Assembly: GCF_900090315.1 (NCBI RefSeq)
Contig: NZ_FMHZ01000002.1
Span: 4,992,501 to 5,056,500, forward strand
Source of the DNA: Micromonospora citrea
Lineage (GTDB): Bacteria > Actinomycetota > Actinomycetes > Mycobacteriales > Micromonosporaceae
Length of the DNA stretch: 64,000 nucleotides
Reading direction: 5' to 3'
Part shown: piece by piece, positions 1-8,046 of the stretch
Numbering within the stretch: the stretch's first letter is position 1
Layout of the letters: each line of letters begins with the position of its first letter
Notes under the pieces: generated by a model
Databases searched by the model: none
What the model was told of the DNA's origin: nothing
The model's input: only the letters and a program-made list of their open reading frames with translations
Translations under genes and position numbers: made by a program

Positions 1-1
1 C

Positions 2-577
2 CTGGTCGCGCTGCTCGCCGCCACCGCCGTGGCGCGGTTCCGGTTCAAGCTGCGGACCACCTTCCTGATCATGCTGCTGGTGGTGCAGATGATCCCGCTG
101 GAGGCGCTGGTCATCCCGCTGTTCCTGATGATCCAGCGGCTGGGGCTCTACAACACCCTGCCCAGCCTGATCCTCACCTACCTCGGCTTCTCGCTGCCGT
201 TCGCGGTCTGGATGCTGCGCGGCTTCGTCGCGGCGGTGCCGAAGGAGTTGGAGGAGGCCGCCGCCATCGACGGGGCCAGTCGGGCGCAGACCTTCCGGAA
301 GGTCCTCTTCCCGCTGGTGGCGCCCGGGCTGGTGGCGACGAGCATCTTCTCGTTCATCACCGCCTGGAACGAGCTGATCTTCGCGCTGACCTTCATCAAC
401 GACCAGGACAGCTACACCCTCCCGGTGGCGATGACGTTCTTCTTCGGCCGCGACGACACCGCGTGGGGGCCCGTGATGGCCGCCTCCACGCTGTTCACCC
501 TGCCGGTGATCATCTTCTTCCTGCTGGTGCAGCGGCGGATGGTCTCCGGCCTGGTGGCCGGCGCCGTGAAGGGCTGA
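2..577 (+). CDS. Carbohydrate ABC transporter permease, MalG-type (5' end outside window)
   Basis: This is the C-terminal part of an inner-membrane subunit of a sugar-import ABC transporter. The reading frame is open from the first bases of the window, so the true start lies upstream. Four or more hydrophobic segments are visible. Between them lies the cytoplasmic EAA loop (ELEEAAAIDGASRAQTFRKV, then the P-L-V-A-P-G stretch) that docks onto the ATPase. The pattern and the ending (VSGLVAGAVKG) are those of the MalG/UgpE group of binding-protein-dependent permeases. The partner permease and binding protein would be expected upstream. The substrate cannot be told from this fragment. A strong hairpin follows the stop codon, so this is probably the last gene of its operon. 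Confidence 0.9.
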   Translation: MVALLAATAVARFRFKLRTTFLIMLLVVQMIPLEALVIPLFLMIQRLGLYNTLPSLILTYLGFSLPFAVWMLRGFVAAVPKELEEAAAIDGASRAQTFRKVLFPLVAPGLVATSIFSFITAWNELIFALTFINDQDSYTLPVAMTFFFGRDDTAWGPVMAASTLFTLPVIIFFLLVQRRMVSGLVAGAVKG

Positions 578-594
578 CCCGCGCGGGTACGCAC

Positions 595-633
595 AGGGCC
601 CCTCGTCGACGCCGAGCGCCGACGAGGGGCCCT
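595..633 (+). terminator. Intrinsic terminator-like hairpin after the ABC permease
   Basis: A perfect 14-bp stem (595-608 pairing with 620-633) encloses an 11-base loop. It begins 18 bases after the permease stop codon. There is no long T run, as is common in GC-rich actinobacteria. Confidence 0.75.
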
Positions 634-666
634 TCCCTGCGTCCGGGGGGTGGCTGTGGGGCGGAC

Positions 667-672
667 TAGGCT
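667..672 (+). promoter_or_regulatory. -10 box (TAGGCT) of a probably leaderless MOSC gene
   Basis: TAGGCT ends 7 bases before the ATG at 680. Transcription would therefore start at or next to the start codon. No ribosome binding site precedes that ATG, which fits leaderless translation. Confidence 0.5.
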
Positions 673-679
673 GATCACC

Positions 680-1321
680 ATGACGGGCAGGCTGGCATCG
701 GTGAACCTCGGCATCGTGACCGAGGCCGAGTGGGCGGGCGACGCGAGCGGGCGCAGCGGCATCGACAAGCGCCCGGTGGACGGCCCGGTGCTGCTGCGCG
801 CCGACGGGGTGGCCGGCGACTTCATCGGCGAGCCCGCCCACCACGGCGGTCCGGACCAGGCGGTCTACGCGTACGCCGAGGAGGACGCCGGCTGGTGGGC
901 CACCGAGATCGGCCGCGCCATCCGCCCCGGCGGCTTCGGCGAGAACCTGACCACGTACGCGGTCGACGTGACGGGCGCCGTGATCGGCGAGCAGTGGGCG
1001 GTCGGGTCGGCGCTGCTCCAGGTGACCAAGCCTCGGACGCCCTGCCGGACGTTCGCCGGCTTCTGGGGCGTACCGGACCTGATCAAGCGGTTCACCGTGC
1101 GGGCGATGCCGGGGGCGTACCTGCGGGTGCTGCGGGAGGGTGAGGTCGGCGCGGGCGACCCGGTGGAGGTGGTGGACCGGCCCGCGCACGGGGTGACGAT
1201 CGGCGAGGTGTTCCGGGCGCTGAACCTGGAGCCCGAGCTGCTGCCCCGGCTGCTCGACGCCCCGGACCTGCCCGAGCCGCTCCGGCAGAAGGCCCGCCGC
1301 CGGCTCGCCGCCCGCGGCTGA
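680..1321 (+). CDS. MOSC domain protein (YiiM-like)
   Basis: A 213-residue cytoplasmic protein of the MOSC family (molybdenum cofactor sulfurase C-terminal type), resembling YiiM, which helps detoxify N-hydroxylated compounds. Diagnostic stretches are the N-terminal GIDKRPVDGPV, then GDFIGEPAHHGGPDQAVYAY, the GGFGENL segment, and KPRTPCRTFAGFWG, which carries the conserved cysteine expected to bind the molybdenum cofactor. A longer frame opens at 650, but the ATG at 680 is preferred. It gives the normal family N-terminus and lies just after a TAGGCT box, with no Shine-Dalgarno sequence. The gene stands alone between a terminator and a repeat block. The family call is firm; the substrate is unknown. 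Confidence 0.88.
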   Translation: MTGRLASVNLGIVTEAEWAGDASGRSGIDKRPVDGPVLLRADGVAGDFIGEPAHHGGPDQAVYAYAEEDAGWWATEIGRAIRPGGFGENLTTYAVDVTGAVIGEQWAVGSALLQVTKPRTPCRTFAGFWGVPDLIKRFTVRAMPGAYLRVLREGEVGAGDPVEVVDRPAHGVTIGEVFRALNLEPELLPRLLDAPDLPEPLRQKARRRLAARG

Positions 1322-1337
1322 CGCCTGGCCCCGCCGG

Positions 1338-1510
1338 CGGCCGACGCCTCACGGGTGTCGGCTCCGTCGGCCCTCGCCGCCCGCGGCCGACGCCTCACGG
1401 GTGTCGGCTCCGCCGGCCCTCGCCGCCAGCGGCCGACGCCGGACGGGTGCGGGTCGGCCGGGCCCGCAGCCGACGCCGGACGGGTGCGGGTCGGCCGGGC
1501 CCGCAGCCCG
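1338..1510. repeat. Tandem repeats of 46 bp and 37 bp
   Basis: Two minisatellites run into each other. A 46-bp unit starts at 1338, 1384 and 1430 (the third copy diverges after about 11 bases). A 37-bp unit starts at 1433 and 1470, with a partial copy at 1508. Every unit begins with a CCGACGCC core, so the second array probably grew out of the first. No credible gene covers the 356 bases between the MOSC and dioxygenase genes. Confidence 0.8.
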
Positions 1511-1563
1511 ACGCGCGGTGTCGACTCCGCCGGGCCGCGGGCGGGAAGTGTGGAATGACGGCA

Positions 1564-1596
1564 ACGGGCCCCCTCCCACACAGGGAGGGGGCCCGT
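1564..1596. terminator. Bidirectional terminator hairpin
   Basis: A perfect 14-bp stem (1564-1577 with 1583-1596) closes a 5-base loop. It lies between the convergent MOSC and dioxygenase genes and could stop transcription from either side. Confidence 0.75.
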
Positions 1597-1625
1597 CCGA
1601 CGTCGTCCCGACGGAAGCCGGGTGA

Positions 1626-1696
1626 CCGGCTCAGCGCAGCCAGGGAATCCGGCTCAGCGCAGCCCGGGGGATCCGGCTCAGCGCAGCCAGGGGATG
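1626..1696. repeat. Triplicated 3' end of the dioxygenase gene
   Basis: Three near-identical copies of a 23-24 bp unit begin at 1626, 1649 and 1673. The copy at 1673 holds the last codons (IPWLR) and the stop codon of the minus-strand dioxygenase gene. The other two lie just downstream and repeat the same codons and stop. Confidence 0.85.
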
Positions 1697-2613
1697 CTGC
1701 GGTCGAGCAGACCGCGCTGCTTGAGCTCCTTGCGCAGCGGGATCTCGTCGTCGATGTAGCCGTCCCAGTTGATGCCCCAGTAGTTGGCGGTGTGGGTGCC
1801 CTCACCGCAGAGCTGGCGCTGCACCGGCGTGCGGTTGGCCCACCACTCGCCGTCCTTGTCGATGTGCAGCTCGTCCAGGGGCCGGATCCAGCGGTAGGTG
1901 TAGCCGACGAAGAGCATCTTGCGGGTGATCGTCGACAGGTTCGTCGACCGGGAGTGCCACTGGCGGCGGTCGAAGATGAAGGCGTCGCCCGGGTTCGCGG
2001 TGATCTCCACCGTGCCCTCCGGGTCCGGGTTGTGCACCGAGGTGTCCGCCGGGCGGGGCAGCGAGTTCCACAGGTGGCTGCCCGGGATCACCTTGGTGGC
2101 GCCCCGGCCCTTCTCCGACAGGTCGGACAGGACGTAGGCCACCTTCAGCGAGAACATCGGCCGGGGCAGGTTCGGGTCCATCGTCTCCGGGTCGGAGTTC
2201 TGCCGGTACCCGTCCTGGTGCCATCCCCAGTACGGCTTCTCCGGCTCCGCCGCCGGCGGGGTGACGTCCAGGTGGTTGTGGTGCGTGTAGATGTTCCAGC
2301 CGGCCAGGCCCCACATGTAGGGGAAGGCGATCGGGTGGGTCAGCAGGTCGCCGAAGAGCTCGTCGCGCTCCAGGAAGCCCAGCAGGTGCAGGGTGCCGTC
2401 CTTGGTGGTGTTGCCCTTGGCCTGCTCCTCGGCGTAGACGCGGTCGACCGCCGCCTCCAGCGCCGCCCGGTGGTCCTCCGTCAGGACGTTGCGCAGCAGG
2501 AGGAAGCCCTGCTCGTGGAACTCCTTGCGGTCGGTGTCACTGATCGGTTCGTAACCGGTCCGGTCGCCGTAGTCGAACACCTCGACGTACCCCTCCCCAT
2601 GAGGCGAAACCAT
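1678..2613 (-). CDS. Phytanoyl-CoA dioxygenase (PhyH) family protein
   Basis: A 311-residue cytoplasmic enzyme of the Fe(II)/2-oxoglutarate-dependent PhyH family, which hydroxylates or halogenates small molecules. With the ATG at 2613 the iron ligands are visible: H132 and D134 in WGWHQDGY, and the distal H220 in RRQWHSRSTN. FSLKVAYVLSDL and GATKVIPGSHLW are typical of the family core. The frame stays open upstream to 2718, but 2613 is preferred because a TACGAT box (2632-2637, minus strand) sits about 18 bases before it, inside the longer frame. The gene is monocistronic. Its 3' end is tandemly repeated downstream. The substrate cannot be predicted. Confidence 0.85.
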   Translation of the reverse strand: MVSPHGEGYVEVFDYGDRTGYEPISDTDRKEFHEQGFLLLRNVLTEDHRAALEAAVDRVYAEEQAKGNTTKDGTLHLLGFLERDELFGDLLTHPIAFPYMWGLAGWNIYTHHNHLDVTPPAAEPEKPYWGWHQDGYRQNSDPETMDPNLPRPMFSLKVAYVLSDLSEKGRGATKVIPGSHLWNSLPRPADTSVHNPDPEGTVEITANPGDAFIFDRRQWHSRSTNLSTITRKMLFVGYTYRWIRPLDELHIDKDGEWWANRTPVQRQLCGEGTHTANYWGINWDGYIDDEIPLRKELKQRGLLDRSIPWLR

Positions 2614-2828
2614 TGCTGGCACAGGCCGCCGATCGTAACGCGCTGGAGTCGGGGCGGGATAGCGCCGGGCGTGATATGCGACCGTTGCCCGGACCGTGGG
2701 GAGTCGGTCGACTACCATGCGTCATCACCGCTCGCGTTCGCGGGGTTTTTGGGGCGAAATGACGGATTGTGCGGTTACTGCCGGTAGGGAGATCGGGGCC
2801 CGTGCGGCCATCGGCCGCGCACCTGCGG

Positions 2829-3683
2829 CTACGCCTCGGCGAAGACCTCGGCCACCACCCGGTCGCCGGCGGTGGGCTCGCCGTCGACCCGGTTCCAGGT
2901 GCCGTCGCGGGCGGTCCACTCCAGGCCGCCGAAGCGCACCCGCTTCACTCCGTGGTCGTGCGCGTGGGAGACCAGCCAGTGCGCGTACCGCCAGCCCCGG
3001 CGCTCGTCGGCGGCCGGAACGGTGAGGCCGGTCAGGTCCGCCGCGCCGGCGGCGGCCAGGCCCCAGTCCAGCGACAGGCCGCGGGTCAGCGCGGTCGCCG
3101 CCGCCTCCCCGCGCATCGCCGGGTCGCGGCTAACCGTGCAGGCGACCGCGCCGGTGGCGTGCCCGAGCAGGGCACGGGTCAGCACCTCGGACTCGTCCGC
3201 CCACTTCTGGTACGCCTCGGGGAAGGCGGAGCGCTGCACCTTCTGCGCGGCGTCGGTGACCCGCATCCGCTCCCAGCCGCGCACCTTCTTGAGCGCGGCG
3301 TAGAACCGGTTCGTCGCGTAGCGCGGGTCGCGGATCTCCTCCGGGGTGCCCCAGCCCTGGCTCGGGCGCTGCTGGAACAGCCCCACCGAGTCGCGGTCGC
3401 CCCCGGCGAGGTTTCGCAACCCGGACTCCTGGTAGGCGGTGGCCAGCGCCACCACGACGGCCCGCTCGGGCATCTTGCGCTGGATGCCGATGGCCGCGAT
3501 CGTCGCCGCGTTGGCCATCTGGTCGGCGTCCAGGGCCACCCGGCCGTCCGCCTGCACCGTGCACGTCCGGCTGGACAGCGGCAGGCGCAGCTGCCCGCCC
3601 ACCTGCCGGACGACGATCCAGATTCCGACCACGGCGACGAGGACGAGGACGACGCCGCCCGTCACGACTGCCCGAGTTCGCAC
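2829..3683 (-). CDS. Lysozyme-like / transglycosylase-like membrane-anchored protein
   Basis: A 284-residue protein with one N-terminal membrane segment (about residues 6-27) and an extracytoplasmic lysozyme-like domain. ATAYQESGLRN carries the glutamate expected to be catalytic, and DSVGLFQQRPSQGWG is the usual companion loop. The domain probably cleaves peptidoglycan, but related actinobacterial proteins are uncharacterised and activity is not proven. The GTG at 3683 is chosen because an AGGGGG ribosome binding site lies 6 bases upstream on the minus strand. A longer frame to 3896 lacks such a site. The C-terminal half (about 190-284) has no recognised catalytic motif. A conserved Trp/His-rich stretch (WRYAHWLVSHAHDHG) is visible there. 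Confidence 0.7.
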   Translation of the reverse strand: MRTRAVVTGGVVLVLVAVVGIWIVVRQVGGQLRLPLSSRTCTVQADGRVALDADQMANAATIAAIGIQRKMPERAVVVALATAYQESGLRNLAGGDRDSVGLFQQRPSQGWGTPEEIRDPRYATNRFYAALKKVRGWERMRVTDAAQKVQRSAFPEAYQKWADESEVLTRALLGHATGAVACTVSRDPAMRGEAAATALTRGLSLDWGLAAAGAADLTGLTVPAADERRGWRYAHWLVSHAHDHGVKRVRFGGLEWTARDGTWNRVDGEPTAGDRVVAEVFAEA

Positions 3684-3935
3684 CCACACCCCCTGTTCGA
3701 CAGCCCGACAAGCGTACGTCCCCCGTGGGGCCCGGCGGGTCGTCCGACCGGTTCCGGTGCCCGGCCGGGCGGAGCGCTGGCCGGCCGACCCGCCGCAACC
3801 ACGGCCCTCCACGGGCCTGGCGGGGGTGAGCCCCACGTTTCCCGTTTCCGGCACGGCCTCACCTGCCGGCCCCGGCGAGCCGTCGGACCCCGGCACGGCG
3901 TCGCCCAGCCCGTTCGCCCACGGCGGGTCCGCCCG

Positions 3936-4748
3936 CTACCGGCCGGCGTCCGCCTCGGCGTCGCCGTCGGCGGCGGGCACCCAGCGTGCCGGACGCTTCT
4001 CCCGGAACGCCAGCACGCCCTCGCGGCCCTCCTCCGACAGGAAGTAGCCGGTCGACAGCGTCGACAGCCCGGCGATCTCCTCCCGCAGGTCGGCGGCGGG
4101 CCGCCGGCGCAGCAGCTCCTTCGCCCCGGCCAGCGCGCGGGGCGCCCCCCGCACCAGCGAGTCGCAGTATCCGGCGACGGCGGCGTCCAGCCCGTCCGCC
4201 GGCACCGCGGCGGTGACCAGCCCGATCTCCGCCGCCCGCCGGCCGTCGAAGGTGTCCCCGGTCAGGTAGAGCTCGGCCGCCGCGCGGGGGTGCAGCCGGG
4301 GCAGCACGGTCGCGGAGATCACCGCCGGGACCACCCCGATCCGCACCTCGGTGAAGGCGAACGTCGCCTCCCGCGCGCACACCGCCAGGTCGGCCGCCGC
4401 GATCAGGCCCAGCCCGCCGGCCCGGGCCGGCCCCGCCACCTTCGCCACCACCGGCTTCGGGCACTCCCAGACCGCCGCGAGCACGTCGCCCAGCATCCCC
4501 GCCGGCACCGTTCCGCTGGCGTACGCGGCGGCCGTCTCCTTCAGGTCCGCACCCGAGCAGAAGACCGGACCGGTGTGGTCCAGCACGATCACGCGTACGG
4601 CGTCGTCGGCGACCGCCTCGGCGAGCCCGGCCAGCAGCTGGGTCATCAGCGGCGTGGAGAGCGCGTTGCGGTTGTGCGGGCTGTCCAGGGTGAGCGTGGT
4701 CACCCCGCGGGCCGTGGCGGCCCGTACGAGCACGTCGGGAGAGGTCAT
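3936..4748 (-). CDS. Enoyl-CoA hydratase/isomerase family protein
   Basis: A 270-residue crotonase-fold protein, expected to hydrate or isomerise enoyl-CoA esters in fatty-acid or amino-acid breakdown. The HNRNALSTPL segment near residue 20 and FCSGADLKE form the CoA-binding and oxyanion region. GLGLIAAADLAVCAREATF is the second conserved block, followed by the E-V-R-I-G-V-V-P-A segment that usually carries an acidic catalytic residue. The ATG at 4748 is preferred over upstream extensions because they would run past a TAGTGT box (4757-4762, minus strand) only 8 bases away. It is divergent from hemW with a 20-bp gap. The specific substrate is unknown. Confidence 0.87.
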   Translation of the reverse strand: MTSPDVLVRAATARGVTTLTLDSPHNRNALSTPLMTQLLAGLAEAVADDAVRVIVLDHTGPVFCSGADLKETAAAYASGTVPAGMLGDVLAAVWECPKPVVAKVAGPARAGGLGLIAAADLAVCAREATFAFTEVRIGVVPAVISATVLPRLHPRAAAELYLTGDTFDGRRAAEIGLVTAAVPADGLDAAVAGYCDSLVRGAPRALAGAKELLRRRPAADLREEIAGLSTLSTGYFLSEEGREGVLAFREKRPARWVPAADGDAEADAGR

Positions 4749-4756
4749 GGAAGGGC

Positions 4757-4762
4757 ACACTA
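4757..4762 (-). promoter_or_regulatory. -10 box of the enoyl-CoA hydratase gene, overlapping the hemW promoter
   Basis: On the minus strand TAGTGT ends 8 bases before the ATG at 4748. Read on the plus strand, the overlapping CACACT (4756-4761) ends 7 bases before the hemW ATG at 4769. Two divergent, probably leaderless promoters share these bases. Confidence 0.45.
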
Positions 4763-4768
4763 GTGGCC

Positions 4769-5992
4769 ATGCCCGGCGTCCTTCCAGAAGGCGAAACCGT
4801 CCCCGTCGACGGGTCGCTGCCCGCCACCGCCACCCGTGCCGTCGGCGCACGCGGCTTCGGCGTGTACGTGCACGTGCCGTTCTGCGCCAGCCGCTGCGGC
4901 TACTGCGACTTCAACACGTACACCGCCGCCGAGCTGGGCGGCGGCGCGAGCCGGGAGGGGTACGCCGACACCGTGCTGGCCGAGCTGGCGCTCGCCCGCC
5001 GGGTGCTGGGCGACGCCCCACCACCCCGGGTCGACACGGTCTTCGTCGGCGGCGGCACCCCGACCCTGCTCCCCGCCGACGACCTGGCGCGGATCCTCGA
5101 CGGCATCGACCGCACCTGGGGGCTCGCGCCCGACGCCGAGGTGACCACCGAGGCCAACCCGGAGTCGGTCACGCCGGAGTCGCTCAGGGCGCTGCGGGCC
5201 GCCGGCTACACCCGGATCTCGCTGGGCATGCAGTCCGCCGCCCCCGGGGTGCTGGCGATCCTCGACCGCACGCACAGCGCCGGCCGGGCCGTCGCCGCCG
5301 CCCGCGAGGCCCGCGAGGCGGGGTTCGACCACGTCAACCTGGACCTCATCTACGGCACGCCGGGGGAGACCGAGGCCGACTTCGCCGCCTCCCTCGACCA
5401 GGTCGTCGCCGCCGGGGTGGACCACGTCAGCGCGTACGCCCTGATCGTGGAGGACGGCACCCGGCTGGCCGCCCGGATGCGGCGCGGCGAGCTGCCGTAC
5501 CCCTCCGACGACGTCGCCGCGGACCGCTACCTCGCCGCGGAGGCCGCCCTCGGCGCGGCCGGTCTCTCCTGGTACGAGGTGTCGAACTGGGCTCGCGGCG
5601 AGGCGGCCCGGTGCCGCCACAACCTGCTCTACTGGACCGGCGCCGACTGGTGGGGCCTCGGCCCGGGCGCGCACAGCCACGTCGGCGGTGTGCGCTGGTG
5701 GAACGTCAAGCACCCCACGACGTACGCGAAGCGGCTGGCCGCCGGCGAGTCGCCCGGCCTGGCCCGGGAGGTGCTGACCGCCGACGAGGCGCACATGGAG
5801 GACGTCATGCTCCGGCTGCGCCTCGCCTCGGGGCTGCCCCTGGCCGCGCTGGACGACGCGGGCCGGGCCGGGGCCGCGCGGGCGCTCGCCGACGGCCTGC
5901 TGGCCGCCCCCGGGTACGCGGCGGGCCGCGCCGTGCTGACCCTGCGCGGGCGGCTGCTCGCCGACGCGGTGGTCCGCGACCTGCTGCCCTGA
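4769..5992 (+). CDS. hemW: Radical SAM heme chaperone HemW
   Basis: A 407-residue radical S-adenosylmethionine protein of the HemW group (formerly annotated as oxygen-independent coproporphyrinogen III oxidase), which binds heme and hands it to target proteins. The cluster motif CxxxCxxC is seen in VPFCASRCGYCDFNTYT near residue 40. GGGTPTLL, EANPESVT and SLGMQSAAPGVL are conserved radical SAM/HemW segments, and the C-terminal winged-helix region is present. GTG at 4763 is in frame two codons earlier, but the ATG at 4769 is favoured by the position of the overlapping promoter box. It is divergent from the enoyl-CoA hydratase gene and convergent with the DUF4870 gene. Confidence 0.93.
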   Translation: MPGVLPEGETVPVDGSLPATATRAVGARGFGVYVHVPFCASRCGYCDFNTYTAAELGGGASREGYADTVLAELALARRVLGDAPPPRVDTVFVGGGTPTLLPADDLARILDGIDRTWGLAPDAEVTTEANPESVTPESLRALRAAGYTRISLGMQSAAPGVLAILDRTHSAGRAVAAAREAREAGFDHVNLDLIYGTPGETEADFAASLDQVVAAGVDHVSAYALIVEDGTRLAARMRRGELPYPSDDVAADRYLAAEAALGAAGLSWYEVSNWARGEAARCRHNLLYWTGADWWGLGPGAHSHVGGVRWWNVKHPTTYAKRLAAGESPGLAREVLTADEAHMEDVMLRLRLASGLPLAALDDAGRAGAARALADGLLAAPGYAAGRAVLTLRGRLLADAVVRDLLP

Positions 5993-6043
5993 GCGGCCGG
6001 TGGGACGTGGCCGGGGCCGGCCGGGGGAGCGGCCGGCGCCGGC

Positions 6044-6706
6044 TCACCTGGTGAAGCTGTAGCTCATCGGGTAGCGGTAGAGGACGCCCTCGTTGGCCTT
6101 GACCCCGCCGATGATCCCGAAGATCAGCGGCACGAGCCAGACGAGCATCGGGACGAAGAACAGGATCCCGCAGGTGATCAGGGTGAGCACCCAGCTCAGC
6201 ACGCTCGCGATCGCCCAGGTGATCTGGAAGTTCAGCGCCGCGACGGCGTGCGCCCGGGCGGTCGGCGACTGCTGACCCCGGGTCATCAGCGCGATGAGCG
6301 GCGCCACCCAGCCGAGGAGGCCGCCGCCGACGATCACCCCGAGCGCGCCGCCGAAGTGGGCGATCAGGGCCCAGTTCTTGTCGTCGTTGCTGGCGTAGCC
6401 GGCGGTGGGCGCGCCGTAGCCACCGCCCGGCGGGGGATAGCCGCCTGGCGGGGGATAGCCGCCTGGCGGGGGATAGCCGCCCGGCGGGGGATAGCCACCC
6501 GGCGGCGGGTAGCCACCCGACGGCGGTTGGTCACCGACGGGCGGCGGATGGCCACCGGGCGGGGGATGGCCGCCCGGGCTCGGTGCCCCGGACAGTGGTG
6601 CGGTGGGTTCGTCGGCGCCGGGCGGGCCGGGAACCCCCGACGGAGCGGCCAGGTCCGGCCGGTCGCCGGGGTCCCCCGCTCCGGGAGGGCGAGGTGGTTC
6701 AGTCAT
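6044..6706 (-). CDS. DUF4870 membrane protein with GYPPPGG repeats
   Basis: A 220-residue protein with two parts. The first 100 or so residues are a soluble Pro/Gly-rich tail that includes five consecutive GGYPPP units. The rest is a DUF4870 membrane domain (WALIAHFGGALGVIVGGG, then AVAALNFQITWAIASVLSWVL and a last pair of membrane helices). The function of DUF4870 proteins is unknown. The Pro-rich tail is cytoplasmic by prediction and resembles low-complexity tails that mediate protein contacts. The start at 6706 gives MTEPPRPPGAGD, and longer versions add unrelated sequence. The repeats are also visible as an 18-bp DNA repeat between about 6430 and 6520. Confidence 0.8.
   Translation of the reverse strand: MTEPPRPPGAGDPGDRPDLAAPSGVPGPPGADEPTAPLSGAPSPGGHPPPGGHPPPVGDQPPSGGYPPPGGYPPPGGYPPPGGYPPPGGYPPPGGGYGAPTAGYASNDDKNWALIAHFGGALGVIVGGGLLGWVAPLIALMTRGQQSPTARAHAVAALNFQITWAIASVLSWVLTLITCGILFFVPMLVWLVPLIFGIIGGVKANEGVLYRYPMSYSFTR
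6430..6520. repeat. 18-bp coding tandem repeat (GYPPPG units)
   Basis: Five copies of an 18-bp unit encode the Pro/Gly repeats of the DUF4870 protein. Because the unit is a multiple of three, copy number can change without breaking the frame. Confidence 0.8.
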
Positions 6707-6863
6707 GGACGTCACGGTAGGTGCAGCCGGCAAGGCCGCACCAGAGCGACACCGGCCGGGTTGTCGGGATGATCGGCCCTGGCGGCCGTCGCCCCGGCCG
6801 TCCCCCGGCACGCCTCGGACGACCGGTCCAAGGTCGATCATCGCGTGGCCGGGCGCGCCGACG

Positions 6864-6869
6864 TAGACT
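6864..6869 (+). promoter_or_regulatory. -10 box (TAGACT) of the hrcA operon
   Basis: TAGACT lies immediately before the CIRCE element, overlapping it by two bases. HrcA bound to CIRCE would therefore block the transcription start. No clear -35 box is seen. Confidence 0.55.
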
Positions 6870-6894
6870 GGCACTCGCTACGGACGAGTGCCAG
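6868..6894 (+). promoter_or_regulatory. CIRCE operator (HrcA binding site)
   Basis: CTGGCACTC (6868-6876), a 9-base spacer, then GAGTGCCAG (6886-6894) form a perfect inverted repeat. This is the classic CIRCE layout, with the usual outer TTA changed to CTG. It lies 57 bases before the hrcA start, so HrcA should repress its own operon. Confidence 0.92.
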
Positions 6895-6950
6895 CGGCCC
6901 GCCCGGCCCCTCGGGTGCCGGGCCCGACGTGCGACAGGGAGGTGGGGAGG

Positions 6951-7973
6951 ATGGGTCTCGACGAGCGCAAACTCGCCGTGCTGCGCGCGATCGTCGAGGA
7001 CTACGTCGCCACGCAGGAGCCCGTCGGCAGCAAGGCGCTGGTCGAGCGGCACCAACTCGGGGTCTCCCCGGCGACCGTCCGCAACGACATGGCCGTGCTG
7101 GAGGAGGAGGGCTACATCCGCCAGCCGCACACCAGCGCCGGCCGGGTGCCCACCGACCGCGGCTACCGGCTCTTCGTGGACCGGCTGTCCCGGGTCAAGC
7201 CGCTCAGCCCGGCCGAGCGCCGGGCGATCGAGCGCTTCCTGGTCGGCGCCGTCGACCTCGACGACGTGGTGCACCGCACCGTCCGGCTGCTGGCGCAGCT
7301 CACCCGGCAGGTCGCCGTCGTGCAGTACCCGTCGCTGGCCCGCTCCTCGGTGCGCCACCTGGAGCTGGTGCCGATCTCCACGACGCGGCTCATGCTGGTC
7401 ATGATCGCCGACACCGGGCGGGTCGAGCAGCGGCTGGTCGAGCTGCCCGCGCCGATCCCCGCCGAGGACGTCACGGACCTGCGCCGGCTGGTCAACGAGA
7501 AGCTGGTCGGCACCCGGATGTCGGAGACCCCGCCGCTGGTGCAGGCGCTGGTCGACGAGTCGGTGCCGCACCTGCGGCCCGCCATGACCACCCTCTCCAC
7601 GGTGCTGCTGGAGACGCTGATCGAGCGGCACGAGGAGCGGATCGCGCTGGCCGGCACCGCCAACCTCACCCGCGGCGGCCTGCTCGACTTCCAGGGCTCG
7701 CTGCGCCCCATCCTGGAGGCGCTGGAGGAGGAGGTCGTGATGCTCAAGCTGATCGGCGAGGCGGAGCCGAGCACGACGCGGGTGCTGATCGGCGACGAGA
7801 ACGAGATCGACAACCTGCGCGCCGCCTCGGTGGTCAGCACCGGCTACGGCCCGGGCTCGACCAGCGTCGGCGGCCTCGGCGTGCTCGGGCCGACCCGGAT
7901 GGACTACCCCGGCACCATCGCCACGGTGCGGGCCGTGGCACGCTACGTGGGCGAGCTGCTGGCCCAGAACTGA
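6951..7973 (+). CDS. hrcA: Heat-inducible transcription repressor HrcA
   Basis: A 340-residue repressor of class I heat-shock genes that binds CIRCE operators and is kept active by GroEL. The N-terminal winged helix is clear ([20 protein letters not shown], then [18 protein letters not shown] and [16 protein letters not shown]). The middle and C-terminal parts carry the GAF-like and dimerisation segments. The ATG at 6951 follows a strong GGTGGGGAGG ribosome binding site, whereas upstream in-frame codons lack one. It is followed by dnaJ after 73 bases, the usual actinobacterial pairing. The CIRCE element just upstream implies autoregulation. Confidence 0.96.
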   Translation: MGLDERKLAVLRAIVEDYVATQEPVGSKALVERHQLGVSPATVRNDMAVLEEEGYIRQPHTSAGRVPTDRGYRLFVDRLSRVKPLSPAERRAIERFLVGAVDLDDVVHRTVRLLAQLTRQVAVVQYPSLARSSVRHLELVPISTTRLMLVMIADTGRVEQRLVELPAPIPAEDVTDLRRLVNEKLVGTRMSETPPLVQALVDESVPHLRPAMTTLSTVLLETLIERHEERIALAGTANLTRGGLLDFQGSLRPILEALEEEVVMLKLIGEAEPSTTRVLIGDENEIDNLRAASVVSTGYGPGSTSVGGLGVLGPTRMDYPGTIATVRAVARYVGELLAQN

Positions 7974-8046
7974 CCAGTCAGGGCCGACGGCCGGCTCCGG
8001 CCGACGACCGGCGCAACGCGAGACGAACATGAGGACACGGAACGCA

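Noticed and set aside
1338..1510. CRISPR array
   Set aside because: The units are contiguous tandem repeats without unique spacers, and no cas gene is near.
4769..5992. HemW as true coproporphyrinogen III oxidase (HemN)
   Set aside because: Length and N-terminal motif fit the HemW subgroup rather than HemN, which usually is longer and has extra N-terminal residues.
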